A stretch of 64,000 nucleotides of DNA from Thermoanaerobacterium thermosulfurigenes (GCF_051201035.1 NZ_JBPODR010000012.1:1-64000), one strand, 5' to 3'. Shown: positions 53,718 to 62,877, counted from the first letter of the stretch. Numbers and translations are program-made. The notes: a model not told the origin generated them from the letters alone.

Positions 53718-54602
53718 TTATAAAAGTCCTGTAAAGCCTAAAACCGCAAATATGACTATTAGCCACAAAAGCACTTTCACTATTTTTAAACCTTTTCTTG
53801 AGAAATACCAGTATACAAGCATAACTGTCAGTAGTGGTAACAACCCAGGTAATACTTTGTCTAAAATATCTTGTAAGACGAATTGTTTTCCTGACAAAGT
53901 CCATTTTAACGATGTATTTACTGTCACATAAGAAGCCGCCAAAATTCCCATCATAAAAGTACCTAAAACAGATAATCCATCAATGATTTTTCTAATTCTT
54001 ACACCGCTTACAATTTCAACGACTGCAGAACGTCCAAGCCTGTATCCCAATTCAGTAAAATAATATCCATATGTGAATGTCAATGCAACAAACAATATCC
54101 AAGGAAGAAGAGCTCCCAATGCACTGCCAGCTTTTGCCCACGGTAGGAATATGCCTATCAAAATATACTGCACCGTACCTGAATCTATTGCGTCGCCTAT
54201 GCCCGCCAAAGGTCCCATCAATCCAACTTTCGTACTATTTATGATCTCTGGATCAACTGCTTCATCGATTTTGCCTTCATTTAGCTTTTTAGCCCTTTCC
54301 TCCTCCAATGATGCCATTATTCCAAGTATTGTGCCACCGCCCCATACTGCTTGCGTATTGTAAAACAAAAGATGCCTTTTATACGCTTCTTTAAGATCCT
54401 CATTCTTTTTGTATATTTTCCTTAAAATAGGCATTAACCCAAACAAAAGTGAGGGTGCCAACATTCTATCAAATGTATGAGGTATTTCATTGGCGTACCA
54501 CCATCTAAACCATCCTAAAAGCAAATCTTTTCTTGTGATTTTTTTGCTGCTGTCATCAATTTTTGCTGAATTTACACTGTTTTTCACTTTTACATCTTCC
54601 AT
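53718..54602 (-). CDS. Mannose-family PTS component EIID (PTS3)
   Basis: About 294 residues. FDRMLAPSLLFGLMPIL, LMGPLAGIGDAIDSG and the C-terminal membrane helices define EIID. An N-terminal Lys/Ser-rich extension of about 25 residues precedes the domain. ATG 54602 follows AAGGAGG; the EIIC stop lies 15 bases upstream of it. Confidence 0.92.
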   Translation of the reverse strand: MEDVKVKNSVNSAKIDDSSKKITRKDLLLGWFRWWYANEIPHTFDRMLAPSLLFGLMPILRKIYKKNEDLKEAYKRHLLFYNTQAVWGGGTILGIMASLEEERAKKLNEGKIDEAVDPEIINSTKVGLMGPLAGIGDAIDSGTVQYILIGIFLPWAKAGSALGALLPWILFVALTFTYGYYFTELGYRLGRSAVVEIVSGVRIRKIIDGLSVLGTFMMGILAASYVTVNTSLKWTLSGKQFVLQDILDKVLPGLLPLLTVMLVYWYFSRKGLKIVKVLLWLIVIFAVLGFTGLL

Positions 54603-54616
54603 GCCACTTACCTCCT

Positions 54617-55396
54617 TCAAATTTGTTGGCTATCTGCTTCTTTGCTTGTAAACATAACGTAGAGATATGCCATTATTCCTCCTAAGACAGCATACGTCAC
54701 AGTATTTACATTTAACGATTTTAGTATGACAGCCATAAAGTATGCCAAGAGGAAAAATACGACAAATTTTCTCTTGCCTATAACTGTAAGTGTCAATGCA
54801 ACTCCTAATGCAGGTAATCCTCCACCTATCACCGTCAAAACATGGAATAGCTTGCCGGCTGTGACTGTTTTTATCAACGCCGCTATCAAAGGAGTACCTT
54901 TGTAAAGTGCTATAAATATGGCTGGGAAGAACAATACAAGGCTTACTAAAATAGGCAAAACAATTATTGTCAATGTCAAACCTCTATCGTTTAATTCTTC
55001 TGCATACTTATCTGTAAGTCGTAATACAAACGTATTCAAAAGGAATCTAAAAGAATACAAATATGACCCTAATAGTCCTACAGGCACTGCGATTGCAATT
55101 GCTGCTGATGGATCAAGATGTGCCATAACCGCAACCGGAACTGCTATAGAAGCCGCAACTGCTGGCTCACTTGGCAATGTTCCACCAGGTGCGATTAACC
55201 CCATGTAGATTAACTGTATGGCAGCAGTGACTACCATTGCTTCCGGTACATTGTGCATGACGATACCTACTACAAGACCTGTCATCAAAGGCGTGAAGCG
55301 AAGCATCAATGTTGAATAACCAAGAGCACGTGCCTCGACTATAGCCACCCATAAAGCAATGATTGCAGCTTGTGATGCACTAATACTTACATGCAT
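54617..55396 (-). CDS. Mannose-family PTS component EIIC (PTS3)
   Basis: 259 residues, polytopic, with the signature AAIQLIYMGLIAPGGTLPSEPAVA-type region and multiple helices. AAGGAGG precedes the ATG. It is not closely similar to EIIC of PTS1 or to the EIIC half of PTS2 by eye, so a different sugar is likely. Confidence 0.92.
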   Translation of the reverse strand: MHVSISASQAAIIALWVAIVEARALGYSTLMLRFTPLMTGLVVGIVMHNVPEAMVVTAAIQLIYMGLIAPGGTLPSEPAVAASIAVPVAVMAHLDPSAAIAIAVPVGLLGSYLYSFRFLLNTFVLRLTDKYAEELNDRGLTLTIIVLPILVSLVLFFPAIFIALYKGTPLIAALIKTVTAGKLFHVLTVIGGGLPALGVALTLTVIGKRKFVVFFLLAYFMAVILKSLNVNTVTYAVLGGIMAYLYVMFTSKEADSQQI

Positions 55397-55432
55397 ATAA
55401 AGTCCTCCTTTTTTTATTAAGTTTTTATATTT

Positions 55433-55460
55433 AAAGATAACTCTTTAAAGAGCCATCTTT
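55433..55460 (-). other. Inverted repeat between EIIA and EIIC of PTS3
   Basis: AAAGAT-aa-CTCTTT followed by AAAGAG-cc-ATCTTT, a 28-base imperfect palindrome in the 80-base gap. Likely an mRNA structure; no T-tract. Confidence 0.35.
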
Positions 55461-55476
55461 ATTGCAGTGTATAAAT

Positions 55477-55884
55477 TTACTTGTTGAGTATTTCTTTATT
55501 CATGTTTCTAATCCCTTCAATTCCCGACTTATAACACATATCAGCTAATGTATCAACATCATAGCTATGCCTTGACGATAATGCTTCAATAAGCATAGGT
55601 AAATTTACTCCTGTCAAATAATTAAAGGTCAATTCCTTTAAGTTGGCTGATGTCACATTAAAAGGACTTCCCCCAAACATATCTGTCAAGACCAACACAC
55701 CTTCTCCTTCATCAAGATCAATGATGCCTTGCCTTACTTTATCTTTTAGTTTTAAAACATCATCACCTTCATTTAGTCCCAAACACATAACTTTTTCTTG
55801 TTTTCCCAATATTAACTCAGCACTTTTTAATAATTCCTTACCAAACTCACCGTGTGTTACAACCAATATCCCTATCAAGATCAT
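55477..55884 (-). CDS. Mannose-family PTS component EIIA (PTS3)
   Basis: About 135 residues with phosphoryl-accepting His11 in VVTHGEFGKELL and the DMFGGSPFNV motif. The start is near 55884: ATG 55884 or TTG 55878 are both close to GAAAGG. The longer frame upstream would run through the sigma-54 promoter and is rejected. First gene of the PTS3 operon (EIIA-EIIC-EIID-EIIB). Confidence 0.9.
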   Translation of the reverse strand: MILIGILVVTHGEFGKELLKSAELILGKQEKVMCLGLNEGDDVLKLKDKVRQGIIDLDEGEGVLVLTDMFGGSPFNVTSANLKELTFNYLTGVNLPMLIEALSSRHSYDVDTLADMCYKSGIEGIRNMNKEILNK

Positions 55885-55928
55885 CATCCTTTCAAAATGC
55901 GATGTTTTATCTTTCATAAATTCTATAA

Positions 55929-55945
55929 TGCAAAAATCATGCCAT
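55929..55945 (-). promoter_or_regulatory. Sigma-54 (-24/-12) promoter of PTS3 operon
   Basis: On the minus strand ATGGCATGATTTTTGCA, matching the sigma-54 consensus except C to T at the last base of TGGCAC, with GG and GC 10 bases apart. Predicted start near 55917, about 33 bases before the EIIA start. Confidence 0.82.
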
Positions 55946-56000
55946 GAAAATGACCTATCTGCAAATGAATGTCTCTTAGGAGAAAAAAACATCATTTTCA

Positions 56001-56086
56001 AAATGTGTGCCATGAAAACACTTCTTCATGTAAATGTTTTTATTCAATTAAATGTGTGTCATGTTCCTAAGTTCAAGTGTGTCAAT
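56001..56086 (-). promoter_or_regulatory. Upstream activating sites of PTS3 (three TGTGT boxes)
   Basis: AAATGTGTGC with a downstream AAAACAC (56001-56021), AAATGTGTGTC (56050-56060) and AAGTGTGTCAA (56075-56085). The offsets between the three are 49 and about 24 bases. The same three motifs with offsets 49 and 23 occur before the dehydrogenase gene (60001-60083). Two of the sites lie over the stop codon and last codons of the LevR2 gene. Confidence 0.65.
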
Positions 56087-58702
56087 ATATGTGTCAATCA
56101 TCTCAGCCACATATGCATACTCACTATCTGGAATCTCTATTCCAAAAAGATTCTCCACAGCCTCAAAATGCTTCTTTATCAATTGAAATGAACCATTTTT
56201 GCGGCTTTTTATCACATCTAAATCGTTATTTGGCAAATAATCCTTTCTAATCCCCCTCTCTATCAAACAAGCACAGTGAAATAAAAATTTTATCCATATC
56301 TCATCCTCTACTTTTTTATCTTTCTCATTAAGAATATCATTTAAAATCCCTTTTAAGACAGGATAAACCTTATCAGGATTTAAAAAATTCAATGTCTGGG
56401 CTAAAAGGTCTTTTAAATTTTTTTCGTATAGCGAAATATTGTTGGCATCAGATGTAATATCGCTTGCATTGCCATCACCACTTAACAATGGATGCAAAGA
56501 TATTATCTCATCTACAAGCTTGTCTATATCCATATCTGGAGTCAAAGCCTTTCTTGTAGCTTCAAGCACTAATGGAGTACTGACCATTTCAATAGTCCTG
56601 GTTTTTATACCAGTTTTTTCGGTAATAATGTCAGAAAAAGTCCTAAGAAGCCCCATATCTACAAGAATCAGTACACCTTTACCTTGATCAATCTCTTTTA
56701 TCATATTGATAGCTTTATTAAGAGTCACCTCCGGTTTTTCTTCCAACGGCATATCCAAAGCCTTTACATGATCAGTGCCAAGAAGTCTATTGGTTACTTC
56801 CGCAATACTGCTTGCAGTGCTATTTCCATGTGCCATAACTAATATACCAATCTTGCTGCTATTCTTTCCATACTGCAACGCCTGCAAAAACATCGCTATA
56901 AAAGCTGTCTCATCTTCGGGGATATTCATATTCAATTTTTCTTCAAGCCTCTCTTTTATGACATTTGCAGCACTATAAGCGGATTTATAACTTCTTGCTA
57001 TACTTTCTCTATCAGGATGCGAAATAGCAATTCCTACTTTAAGCCTCTCAATCATTGTTTTTATGTGAAATGACAATAGATAAATTGCTTTCTGAGTTAT
57101 TACTCCATCAAAGCTTTCACGAACGGCATTAAAAGCATATTCCACAGCAGTCAATATATACGGATCAACAAACTTAAACAAAACACTTCTGTTTACGCCG
57201 TCAGTATTCTGTTCTATTGGATATAGATAATTTTTATAGTACAATTGTATCTGATTTTCTATGTTTTCCCTTATGTGCTCTGATGACATCCCTTGTCTGT
57301 TAAATTTTTCCCAGTTATCCATTATGAAGTCATACAAATCATCATCTGCACTGTAGGAACTTTTTAGAAAATTAATGTTCAATTTATCTTTTACGCCTAC
57401 GGTGTTTTTGCTAAATACTATATCTCCATTATTGCTTATTTCCTTGAATACAATCTCATCCCTCAAATTGTGAATTTTCAAAAGGCCTTCTTTTGCATTT
57501 TGCGGTAATGTTGATAACGAGACCTCTACCATCTCTTTTTCCTCAATTATATAATCCAAAAATGCTCTTGCACAAATTAACTTTATATCACTTTTCAATT
57601 GTCCAATATTGCCTGGACAATCATAAAGCATTATTGCTTTTAACGCATCATTTTCTAATTTAATAGGTACATTTAGTCTTTCGTATTCCTCATAAAAGAA
57701 CTGATATATGAATAAAAAGCGCTCAATCAACGTTCTTTTGTCAAGACTTGGCAATTGAATTACCATCGGAATACGCCTTAAGAAAGTGTGAAGCAAAGCC
57801 GAATGAGGATTTTCAGTTGTTGCTGCAATAATCAGAACTTTTACACTTCTAACATTTTCAGTCTCACCAAGTCGTCTGTATTTCCCATTGTCAATAAGCG
57901 TGAATAGCATTTCCTGCCCTTCCGGTGGCATGCGGTGAATTTCGTCTAAAAACAATATACCGCCATCAGCTTCTTCAATGAGGCCTCTTTTTTCTTTATC
58001 TGCTCCAGTAAAAGCACCTTTAATATGTCCGAATAATTGAGACATAAGCAATTGTGGATTTTGAGCATAGTCAGCACAATTAAACACTACAAAAGGAGAA
58101 TTGCTTTTAAAAACTTTAGCTTCTACGCCAAACTTGTACATCATTTCGGCAAATGTGGACTTCCCAACCCCTGTAGGGCCAATTATCAGCGTATGAAGCC
58201 CATTTGGAGGATACAATATGGCTGCTTTTGCTTTTGAAATTTGTTCTTTTAAGCTACTTTTGGCACCGATGATATTATCAAGTATGCTTTCAGAATATTT
58301 ATTGTTGATCTTTTTAGCATTAATAAATTTATTGTGATTATTTTGACTAAGTTGAAATGATTCTCTTTTCAATATTCCTACGCTTGTTAATGTATTCACA
58401 AAATCTTTTCTATCTTCAAAAACAGACTTAGTAAAACGATAACTGAATTTTTCCTTAAAATATAATTTATCTAAATACAGAACTGGCTTGCCTTTTATTT
58501 TTATCGCTTTTCCTGATTTTAATAGCCTGTTAAGTTCCCTGCTGGTATTGCTTCTGGAGATGTTTAATAACTTTCCTATATATAAAGCGTCATAGCCCAA
58601 AGGACTATTAAAATCGTTAAGATTTAAAGATTCCGTCAGCTCCTTTAGTTTTTTATAAACTTTATCGCTTCTTTTTATGGTTTCATTACTTTTGAAATCC
58701 AT
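56048..58702 (-). CDS. levR: LevR-type sigma-54 enhancer-binding activator (LevR2)
   Basis: 884 residues. A winged-helix N-terminus (about 15-80), AAA+ domain with Walker A GPTGVGKS (175-182), GAFTGA (229-234) and Walker B ILFLDE (249-254). PRD1 is at about 460-610. An EIIA-Man-like domain has His625 in VMAHGNSTASS. PRD2 (about 765-884) has His809 in FLFHCACLIERG. Unlike LevR1 it lacks the EIIB-like segment with its cysteine between EIIA and PRD2. It is expected to activate PTS3 and, by shared sites, the dehydrogenase gene. Confidence 0.9.
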   Translation of the reverse strand: MDFKSNETIKRSDKVYKKLKELTESLNLNDFNSPLGYDALYIGKLLNISRSNTSRELNRLLKSGKAIKIKGKPVLYLDKLYFKEKFSYRFTKSVFEDRKDFVNTLTSVGILKRESFQLSQNNHNKFINAKKINNKYSESILDNIIGAKSSLKEQISKAKAAILYPPNGLHTLIIGPTGVGKSTFAEMMYKFGVEAKVFKSNSPFVVFNCADYAQNPQLLMSQLFGHIKGAFTGADKEKRGLIEEADGGILFLDEIHRMPPEGQEMLFTLIDNGKYRRLGETENVRSVKVLIIAATTENPHSALLHTFLRRIPMVIQLPSLDKRTLIERFLFIYQFFYEEYERLNVPIKLENDALKAIMLYDCPGNIGQLKSDIKLICARAFLDYIIEEKEMVEVSLSTLPQNAKEGLLKIHNLRDEIVFKEISNNGDIVFSKNTVGVKDKLNINFLKSSYSADDDLYDFIMDNWEKFNRQGMSSEHIRENIENQIQLYYKNYLYPIEQNTDGVNRSVLFKFVDPYILTAVEYAFNAVRESFDGVITQKAIYLLSFHIKTMIERLKVGIAISHPDRESIARSYKSAYSAANVIKERLEEKLNMNIPEDETAFIAMFLQALQYGKNSSKIGILVMAHGNSTASSIAEVTNRLLGTDHVKALDMPLEEKPEVTLNKAINMIKEIDQGKGVLILVDMGLLRTFSDIITEKTGIKTRTIEMVSTPLVLEATRKALTPDMDIDKLVDEIISLHPLLSGDGNASDITSDANNISLYEKNLKDLLAQTLNFLNPDKVYPVLKGILNDILNEKDKKVEDEIWIKFLFHCACLIERGIRKDYLPNNDLDVIKSRKNGSFQLIKKHFEAVENLFGIEIPDSEYAYVAEMIDTYIDTLELRNMTHI

Positions 58703-58931
58703 TACCTGTACCAGCTCCTTTTACATTTAATATAAACAGTGCTTTAAAATTTCAAATAAAATATTAAGAAATCAAATGCAGGATTTTCAAAAATGATATT
58801 AAAATTCTAACACCAGTAATAATTTTATTCAATCTGAAATTTTTGCTGATTTCTTTTAAAAACTACGATTATAACCAGATTTAAACCAGATAACAAATTT
58901 TTTGCATTTTATCGTTTTAGTTTTTAGCACA

Positions 58932-59879
58932 TTATGCATATACAAATTTAGGCTCCTTGCCTTCTAAAACGCTTTTAAGGCCCTCTACAGCCATCATATT
59001 CATCCTATTTATGGCATCTTCTGTAGATGCACCGCAATGTGGAGAAAGTATCACATTTTCCAGTTTAATCAATTTGCTATTATATGGAGGCTCTATTTCA
59101 AATACGTCTAATGCCGCACCAGCCAATCTTTTTTGCTTTAAAGCTTCGTACAAAGCTTCCTCATTTATAAGTTCTCCACGTGAAGTGTTGATTATATATG
59201 CAGTGGTTTTAATCATTTCTAGTTCTTCTCTATCTATAAAATGATGCATGCTTTCTGTAAACGGTATGTGAAGTGTTATATAGTCTGAATTTTTTAGTAA
59301 AGTCTGCGAGTCAACATATTCCATCCCTATCTCTTTTGCAAATTCATAGTCAGGAAACATGTCATAGCCCAATATTCTCATGTCAAATCCTGTAGCCCTT
59401 TTGGCAACACTTTTGCCGATATTTCCCGTGCCGATTATGCCAATGACTTTTCCATATACTTCCCTGCCAATGACTTTATCCCATCTATTATCTCTTACGA
59501 TTTTATCCATCTTAAATAGTTGCCTGCTAAGTTCCAATATCATCGTAAACACTAAATCAGCAACAGATTCTTTATTAGCACCAGGCGTGTAAGTTATCTT
59601 TATGCCTAACTTTTTGGCGTATTCTATATCAATATTATCCAACCCAACACCGTACTTTGTGATAACCTTTAAATTTTTAGCATTATCTAAAATTCCTCTG
59701 TTTATTTTATCAACTCCTACAATGATGCCGTCAACGTCTTGAATAAGCTCATTTAATTCATTTTCCTCAAATGGTCTTCCTGTCTCATTCATTAGAACTT
59801 CGTAATCATTAAGCATTTCAATTATATCATTTTTCTTATGGCACAAAGATCTCGGTGTTATCAAAATCTTACCTTTCAT
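58932..59879 (-). CDS. D-2-hydroxyacid dehydrogenase (phosphoglycerate dehydrogenase-like)
   Basis: 315 residues. Substrate domain, NAD domain with GIIGTGNIGKS (GxGxxG at 150-155), and the catalytic triad Arg234 (NTSRGEL), Glu263 (EIEPP) and His281 (SPHCGAS). The C-terminal ACT domain of true SerA is absent. It oxidises or reduces a D-2-hydroxyacid with NAD(H). ATG 59879 follows GGAGGAG. It has its own sigma-54 promoter and upstream sites shared with PTS3, so a sugar-catabolic rather than serine-biosynthetic role is inferred. Confidence 0.9.
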   Translation of the reverse strand: MKGKILITPRSLCHKKNDIIEMLNDYEVLMNETGRPFEENELNELIQDVDGIIVGVDKINRGILDNAKNLKVITKYGVGLDNIDIEYAKKLGIKITYTPGANKESVADLVFTMILELSRQLFKMDKIVRDNRWDKVIGREVYGKVIGIIGTGNIGKSVAKRATGFDMRILGYDMFPDYEFAKEIGMEYVDSQTLLKNSDYITLHIPFTESMHHFIDREELEMIKTTAYIINTSRGELINEEALYEALKQKRLAGAALDVFEIEPPYNSKLIKLENVILSPHCGASTEDAINRMNMMAVEGLKSVLEGKEPKFVYA

Positions 59880-59941
59880 TGGCTCTCTCCTCCCATCAAG
59901 ATTGTAATTTAGACGAGACAATCTTCCCCCATATATAATGA

Positions 59942-59958
59942 TGCAAATTTGATGCCAA
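59942..59958 (-). promoter_or_regulatory. Sigma-54 (-24/-12) promoter of dehydrogenase gene
   Basis: On the minus strand TTGGCATCAAATTTGCA, matching TTGGCA and TTTGCA of the consensus with GG and GC 10 bases apart. Predicted start near 59931. Confidence 0.82.
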
Positions 59959-60000
59959 TGTTGCAACGCACAGCAAAATAAACCCTTAGCCTAATATAAA

Positions 60001-60083
60001 AAATGTGTGCAGTAAAACACATTGCAAGAAATTTATTTAGATGTGATTCAAATGTGTGTCAACTAAAATGATTAAGTGTGTGA
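60001..60083 (-). promoter_or_regulatory. Upstream activating sites of dehydrogenase gene (three TGTGT boxes)
   Basis: AAATGTGTGC with AAAACACATT (60001-60023; AATGTGT and ACACATT form a dyad with an 8-base spacer), AAATGTGTGTC (60050-60060) and AAGTGTGTGA (60074-60083). Motifs and offsets almost equal those before PTS3. Confidence 0.65.
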
Positions 60084-60085
60084 AA

Positions 60086-60116
60086 TTAAAAGGAAGGTTA
60101 TAAGCCCTTCCTTCTT
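60086..60116 (-). terminator. Terminator of rubrerythrin gene
   Basis: AAGGAAGG and CCTTCCTT form an 8-bp stem around an 8-base loop, followed by TTTTAATTT on the minus strand, at the rubrerythrin stop codon. Confidence 0.8.
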
Positions 60117-60663
60117 AAAAAGACACAAATTTCGTTTTTTCTGCTCCACAGACGGGACACTTCTCAGGTATAGGTCCTACTGTTGTATAACCGCAAACAC
60201 TGCATATATGTACTTCATTAAATCCTACGTCTTTCCCCATATCTACTGATAGTTTTGCTTCTTTGAAAAGATCAGCGTGGATTTTTTCCGCTTCTCTTGC
60301 CCATGTAAATGACTTTAAAGCTTCCTGTTCCTGTTGAAATTCTGCTGTGGCAATATACGTCGCATACATCTCGTTTACTTCAAAAAGCTCTCCGCTTATG
60401 GCTTTACCTAAATTGTTAGACGTATTTCCTATACCGAATCCAGCCATTGATGGCACTAAAAAATCTCCTTCAATATCTCTATGTGCTTTAAAATGATTTC
60501 CTGCATGAACTTCCTCTGCATACGCTATGGCATTAAAAAGTTTTGATACGTTTTTGAAGCCTTCTTGCATGGCAATTTTACCCCACGATTTGTACCGTTG
60601 ATATGCCATGCTTTCCCCGCCAAATGCAGAGCGCAGATTTGCTGCCGTCATATTATTTTTCAT
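60115..60663 (-). CDS. rbr: Rubrerythrin
   Basis: 182 residues. An N-terminal ferritin-like diiron domain with AFGGESMAYQRY, AEEVHAGNHF and FQQEQEALKSF supplies Glu/His ligands. A C-terminal rubredoxin domain has CSVCGY and CPVCGA. It reduces hydrogen peroxide in anaerobes and is a typical PerR target. Confidence 0.95.
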   Translation of the reverse strand: MKNNMTAANLRSAFGGESMAYQRYKSWGKIAMQEGFKNVSKLFNAIAYAEEVHAGNHFKAHRDIEGDFLVPSMAGFGIGNTSNNLGKAISGELFEVNEMYATYIATAEFQQEQEALKSFTWAREAEKIHADLFKEAKLSVDMGKDVGFNEVHICSVCGYTTVGPIPEKCPVCGAEKTKFVSF

Positions 60664-60787
60664 AAATACACCCTTTCTTTATGAGTTTGTCTATATTTTT
60701 TATCAAATTTGTTATTTTATACAATACATCATCATCTGTATGAACGTATATATCATTTTTTTCATAAATTGTATTGGGGGTTATATC

Positions 60788-61093
60788 ATGGTTAATATAA
60801 AAAGTATATTAAATATGGCAAAAAAACTATTTAAAAGAAACAAAGGATACGACAAAATAACGTTAAGGTTGTACGGCCTTGATGTGGAGGTAAAAAGGAA
60901 GACAAACATAGATGTACCACATGAGGTCACAGTAGTTGTACCCAGAGTGGAGTTTAGAAAAAAAATAAAAGACGGTGAAGAAGACGTAGAAATAATCATG
61001 AACAGCATCACTGTGGTTCATTCACCACGCCACAAAGAGCTTGGTACATCTTCTCAACCGCCAAACATCCCTAAAAGGATCAACCGTGAATAA
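60788..61093 (+). CDS. Small basic protein, unknown
   Basis: 101 residues. Lys/Arg-rich N-terminal helix (about 1-20), then alternating hydrophobic/charged strands (KITLRLYGLDVEVKRK, HEVTVVVPRVEFRKK) that suggest a small beta-rich domain. I recognise no family. The ATG at 60788 follows GGGGG. It is convergent with the ferredoxin-like gene and overlaps it by 14 bases. Confidence 0.6.
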   Translation: MVNIKSILNMAKKLFKRNKGYDKITLRLYGLDVEVKRKTNIDVPHEVTVVVPRVEFRKKIKDGEEDVEIIMNSITVVHSPRHKELGTSSQPPNIPKRINRE

Positions 61094-61445
61094 GAGCCGG
61101 AAGACATCTTACGCAGACTTGCTTTATCTCTCCTTTGTATTTATACGTCAAAATTGGCGCATCATCATCGCTGTTGCCACAATATGAACATCTATCTTTG
61201 TCAATGGTAGCCTTGTGCTTCAATGCAGCTTCTTCGTTAAAAGGCATTGCTTCCCTTTCTTCAATAGACAAAGCGCCTGTTGGACACACATTCAAGCATA
61301 CACCTGCGCCATCGCAAAGCTCCTCGCTTATAACTTTGGCTTTCCCATTTACTAAAACTATTGCACTTTCAACACATGGTGAAATGCAAAGTCCGCATCC
61401 ATTGCACTTTTCTTCATCGATCTTTACTATCTTTCTTCTTACCAT
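61080..61445 (-). CDS. Ferredoxin-like 4Fe-4S protein with C-terminal zinc-ribbon-like cysteines
   Basis: 121 residues. The first cluster motif is complete (Cys14, 17, 20, 24). The second is Cys44, Ala47, Cys50, Cys54, so one cysteine is replaced by alanine. Two CxxC pairs follow (86/89 and 111/114), which could bind zinc or another cluster. An electron-transfer or regulatory Fe-S protein. ATG 61445 follows GGAGG. Confidence 0.82.
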   Translation of the reverse strand: MVRRKIVKIDEEKCNGCGLCISPCVESAIVLVNGKAKVISEELCDGAGVCLNVCPTGALSIEEREAMPFNEEAALKHKATIDKDRCSYCGNSDDDAPILTYKYKGEIKQVCVRCLPALIHG

Positions 61446-61531
61446 TTGATAACCTCCATTCATTTTTGTCCAATATATACTATACAACAAAAACAGCACA
61501 AAATTTGTGATAAATATCACAGATTTCGAAA

Positions 61532-62107
61532 TTAATCTTTTATAGAATGCAATACAGAATCTAAAAAATGCAAATTTATATTGCCGTTAACTATCTTATA
61601 AGATTTATAGCTATTTATGTTATTATACCAATTAAAAAAGAATAAATGGTAAGTTTTAGCAGTGTCTACGGCAACATCAATATACTTATCATTGGTCACA
61701 CTTATTCCGATTCTTTCATCTTTTTTATTGGTATAAAAAACAATATCGTAAGAATAATTGTTTGTACTAGTATATTTGCCATTATATTGCACAAGTTTAA
61801 ATTGCTTTAAATACGCTACCAAGTCATTTATTGTCTTTACATCATTGGTACTTTTTATGATACTACTTTTATCATTGTCATTATTTTTGGCCAACATAGC
61901 CGAAACGATTTTTGAATTGTGGAAGTTACTTAAAACCAGCGAATTAAACGACCCTATTCTAAAGTAGTCTAAGTAAAGATGAATTGCAAGAAGTATACAG
62001 AGAAAAAAAGCTACAGTATATCTAATCTTAGGCATTCTAAACTCTGGATATTTAAAAGAAATAATCGAATATATTATAACTATTACAGAAATTAGTATCA
62101 TGAGCAA
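61532..62107 (-). CDS. Membrane-anchored protein, unknown
   Basis: 191 residues with two N-terminal membrane helices (about 3-20 and 29-48) and an extracytoplasmic domain of about 130 residues rich in Asn, Lys and Tyr. The likely start is TTG 62107, 9 bases after GGGGG. No family recognised. It is the first of a run of four minus-strand genes for exported or membrane proteins. Confidence 0.6.
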   Translation of the reverse strand: MLMILISVIVIIYSIISFKYPEFRMPKIRYTVAFFLCILLAIHLYLDYFRIGSFNSLVLSNFHNSKIVSAMLAKNNDNDKSSIIKSTNDVKTINDLVAYLKQFKLVQYNGKYTSTNNYSYDIVFYTNKKDERIGISVTNDKYIDVAVDTAKTYHLFFFNWYNNINSYKSYKIVNGNINLHFLDSVLHSIKD

Positions 62108-62195
62108 CTAAATCGACCCCCTTTAAACCTTTTTAACTATATATTTATGACTAATAGTCTTATTGATTTCTGAGCACTCATTAAGTCTGTAAAAA

Positions 62196-62798
62196 CTATC
62201 TTAGCGCATTCTGCCACTCTTTTGGCAATGGATAACTTTTAGTAAATGCTTGACCATGATATACCGGTATTATACCAGCTTCGACAGCGGGCTTTAACGG
62301 AACATGCTGTGCAATTATCACAGAACCTGGCGGTATATCTCCAAACATCGGTATTGGACTCCAATATCTACCATTAGGAGGCAAATATAAAAAGACAACA
62401 CCCTGTAATGTTATATATAAAAATTTATCATTGGCTCCATTGTTTATAGATTTAGGATCGGTTTTGTCTGTTTCAGTGTAGATGTATTTTTTCCATGCTT
62501 TAGGCATTTCCCATGAAGTAAATGAATTTGATTTGGTACCCATATCCTCCCAAACATGTCCGTAAATATCGGAACCTACAACTGGTATTTGTGACATATC
62601 AAAAGCTGGGTTTATTTTCAATTGTTTTAAAATTTCTTTTTGTGATATTGGGTTCTCCATATCGACGCTTTGTATATTTTCAGATGATACTACACTGCCA
62701 TTGCCATCATAAATGCTTGTATGTCTTGTTAACATTTGAGATAACAGTATGCCAACTATCATTCCTGCTACAAATATCATTATACTTTTTACTTTCAT
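62196..62798 (-). CDS. Exported or membrane-anchored protein, unknown
   Basis: 200 residues with an N-terminal hydrophobic helix (about 5-22). The rest is a soluble domain rich in Pro and Trp (FLYLPPNGRYWSPIPMFGDIPPG). No catalytic motif or known family is recognised. AGAGGGG precedes the ATG. About 90 bases separate it from each neighbour. Confidence 0.6.
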   Translation of the reverse strand: MKVKSIMIFVAGMIVGILLSQMLTRHTSIYDGNGSVVSSENIQSVDMENPISQKEILKQLKINPAFDMSQIPVVGSDIYGHVWEDMGTKSNSFTSWEMPKAWKKYIYTETDKTDPKSINNGANDKFLYITLQGVVFLYLPPNGRYWSPIPMFGDIPPGSVIIAQHVPLKPAVEAGIIPVYHGQAFTKSYPLPKEWQNALR

Positions 62799-62877
62799 AC
62801 AAGACCCCTCTTTAATGATTTTGAAAATTCTTCACTCAAATACATTGCATATACGAACTTTGTTCTATATAATACGA

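Noticed and set aside
55888..56013. N-terminal extension of EIIA (PTS3) by about 43 residues
   Set aside because: The extension would be translated from DNA upstream of the predicted transcription start and has no similarity to EIIA domains.
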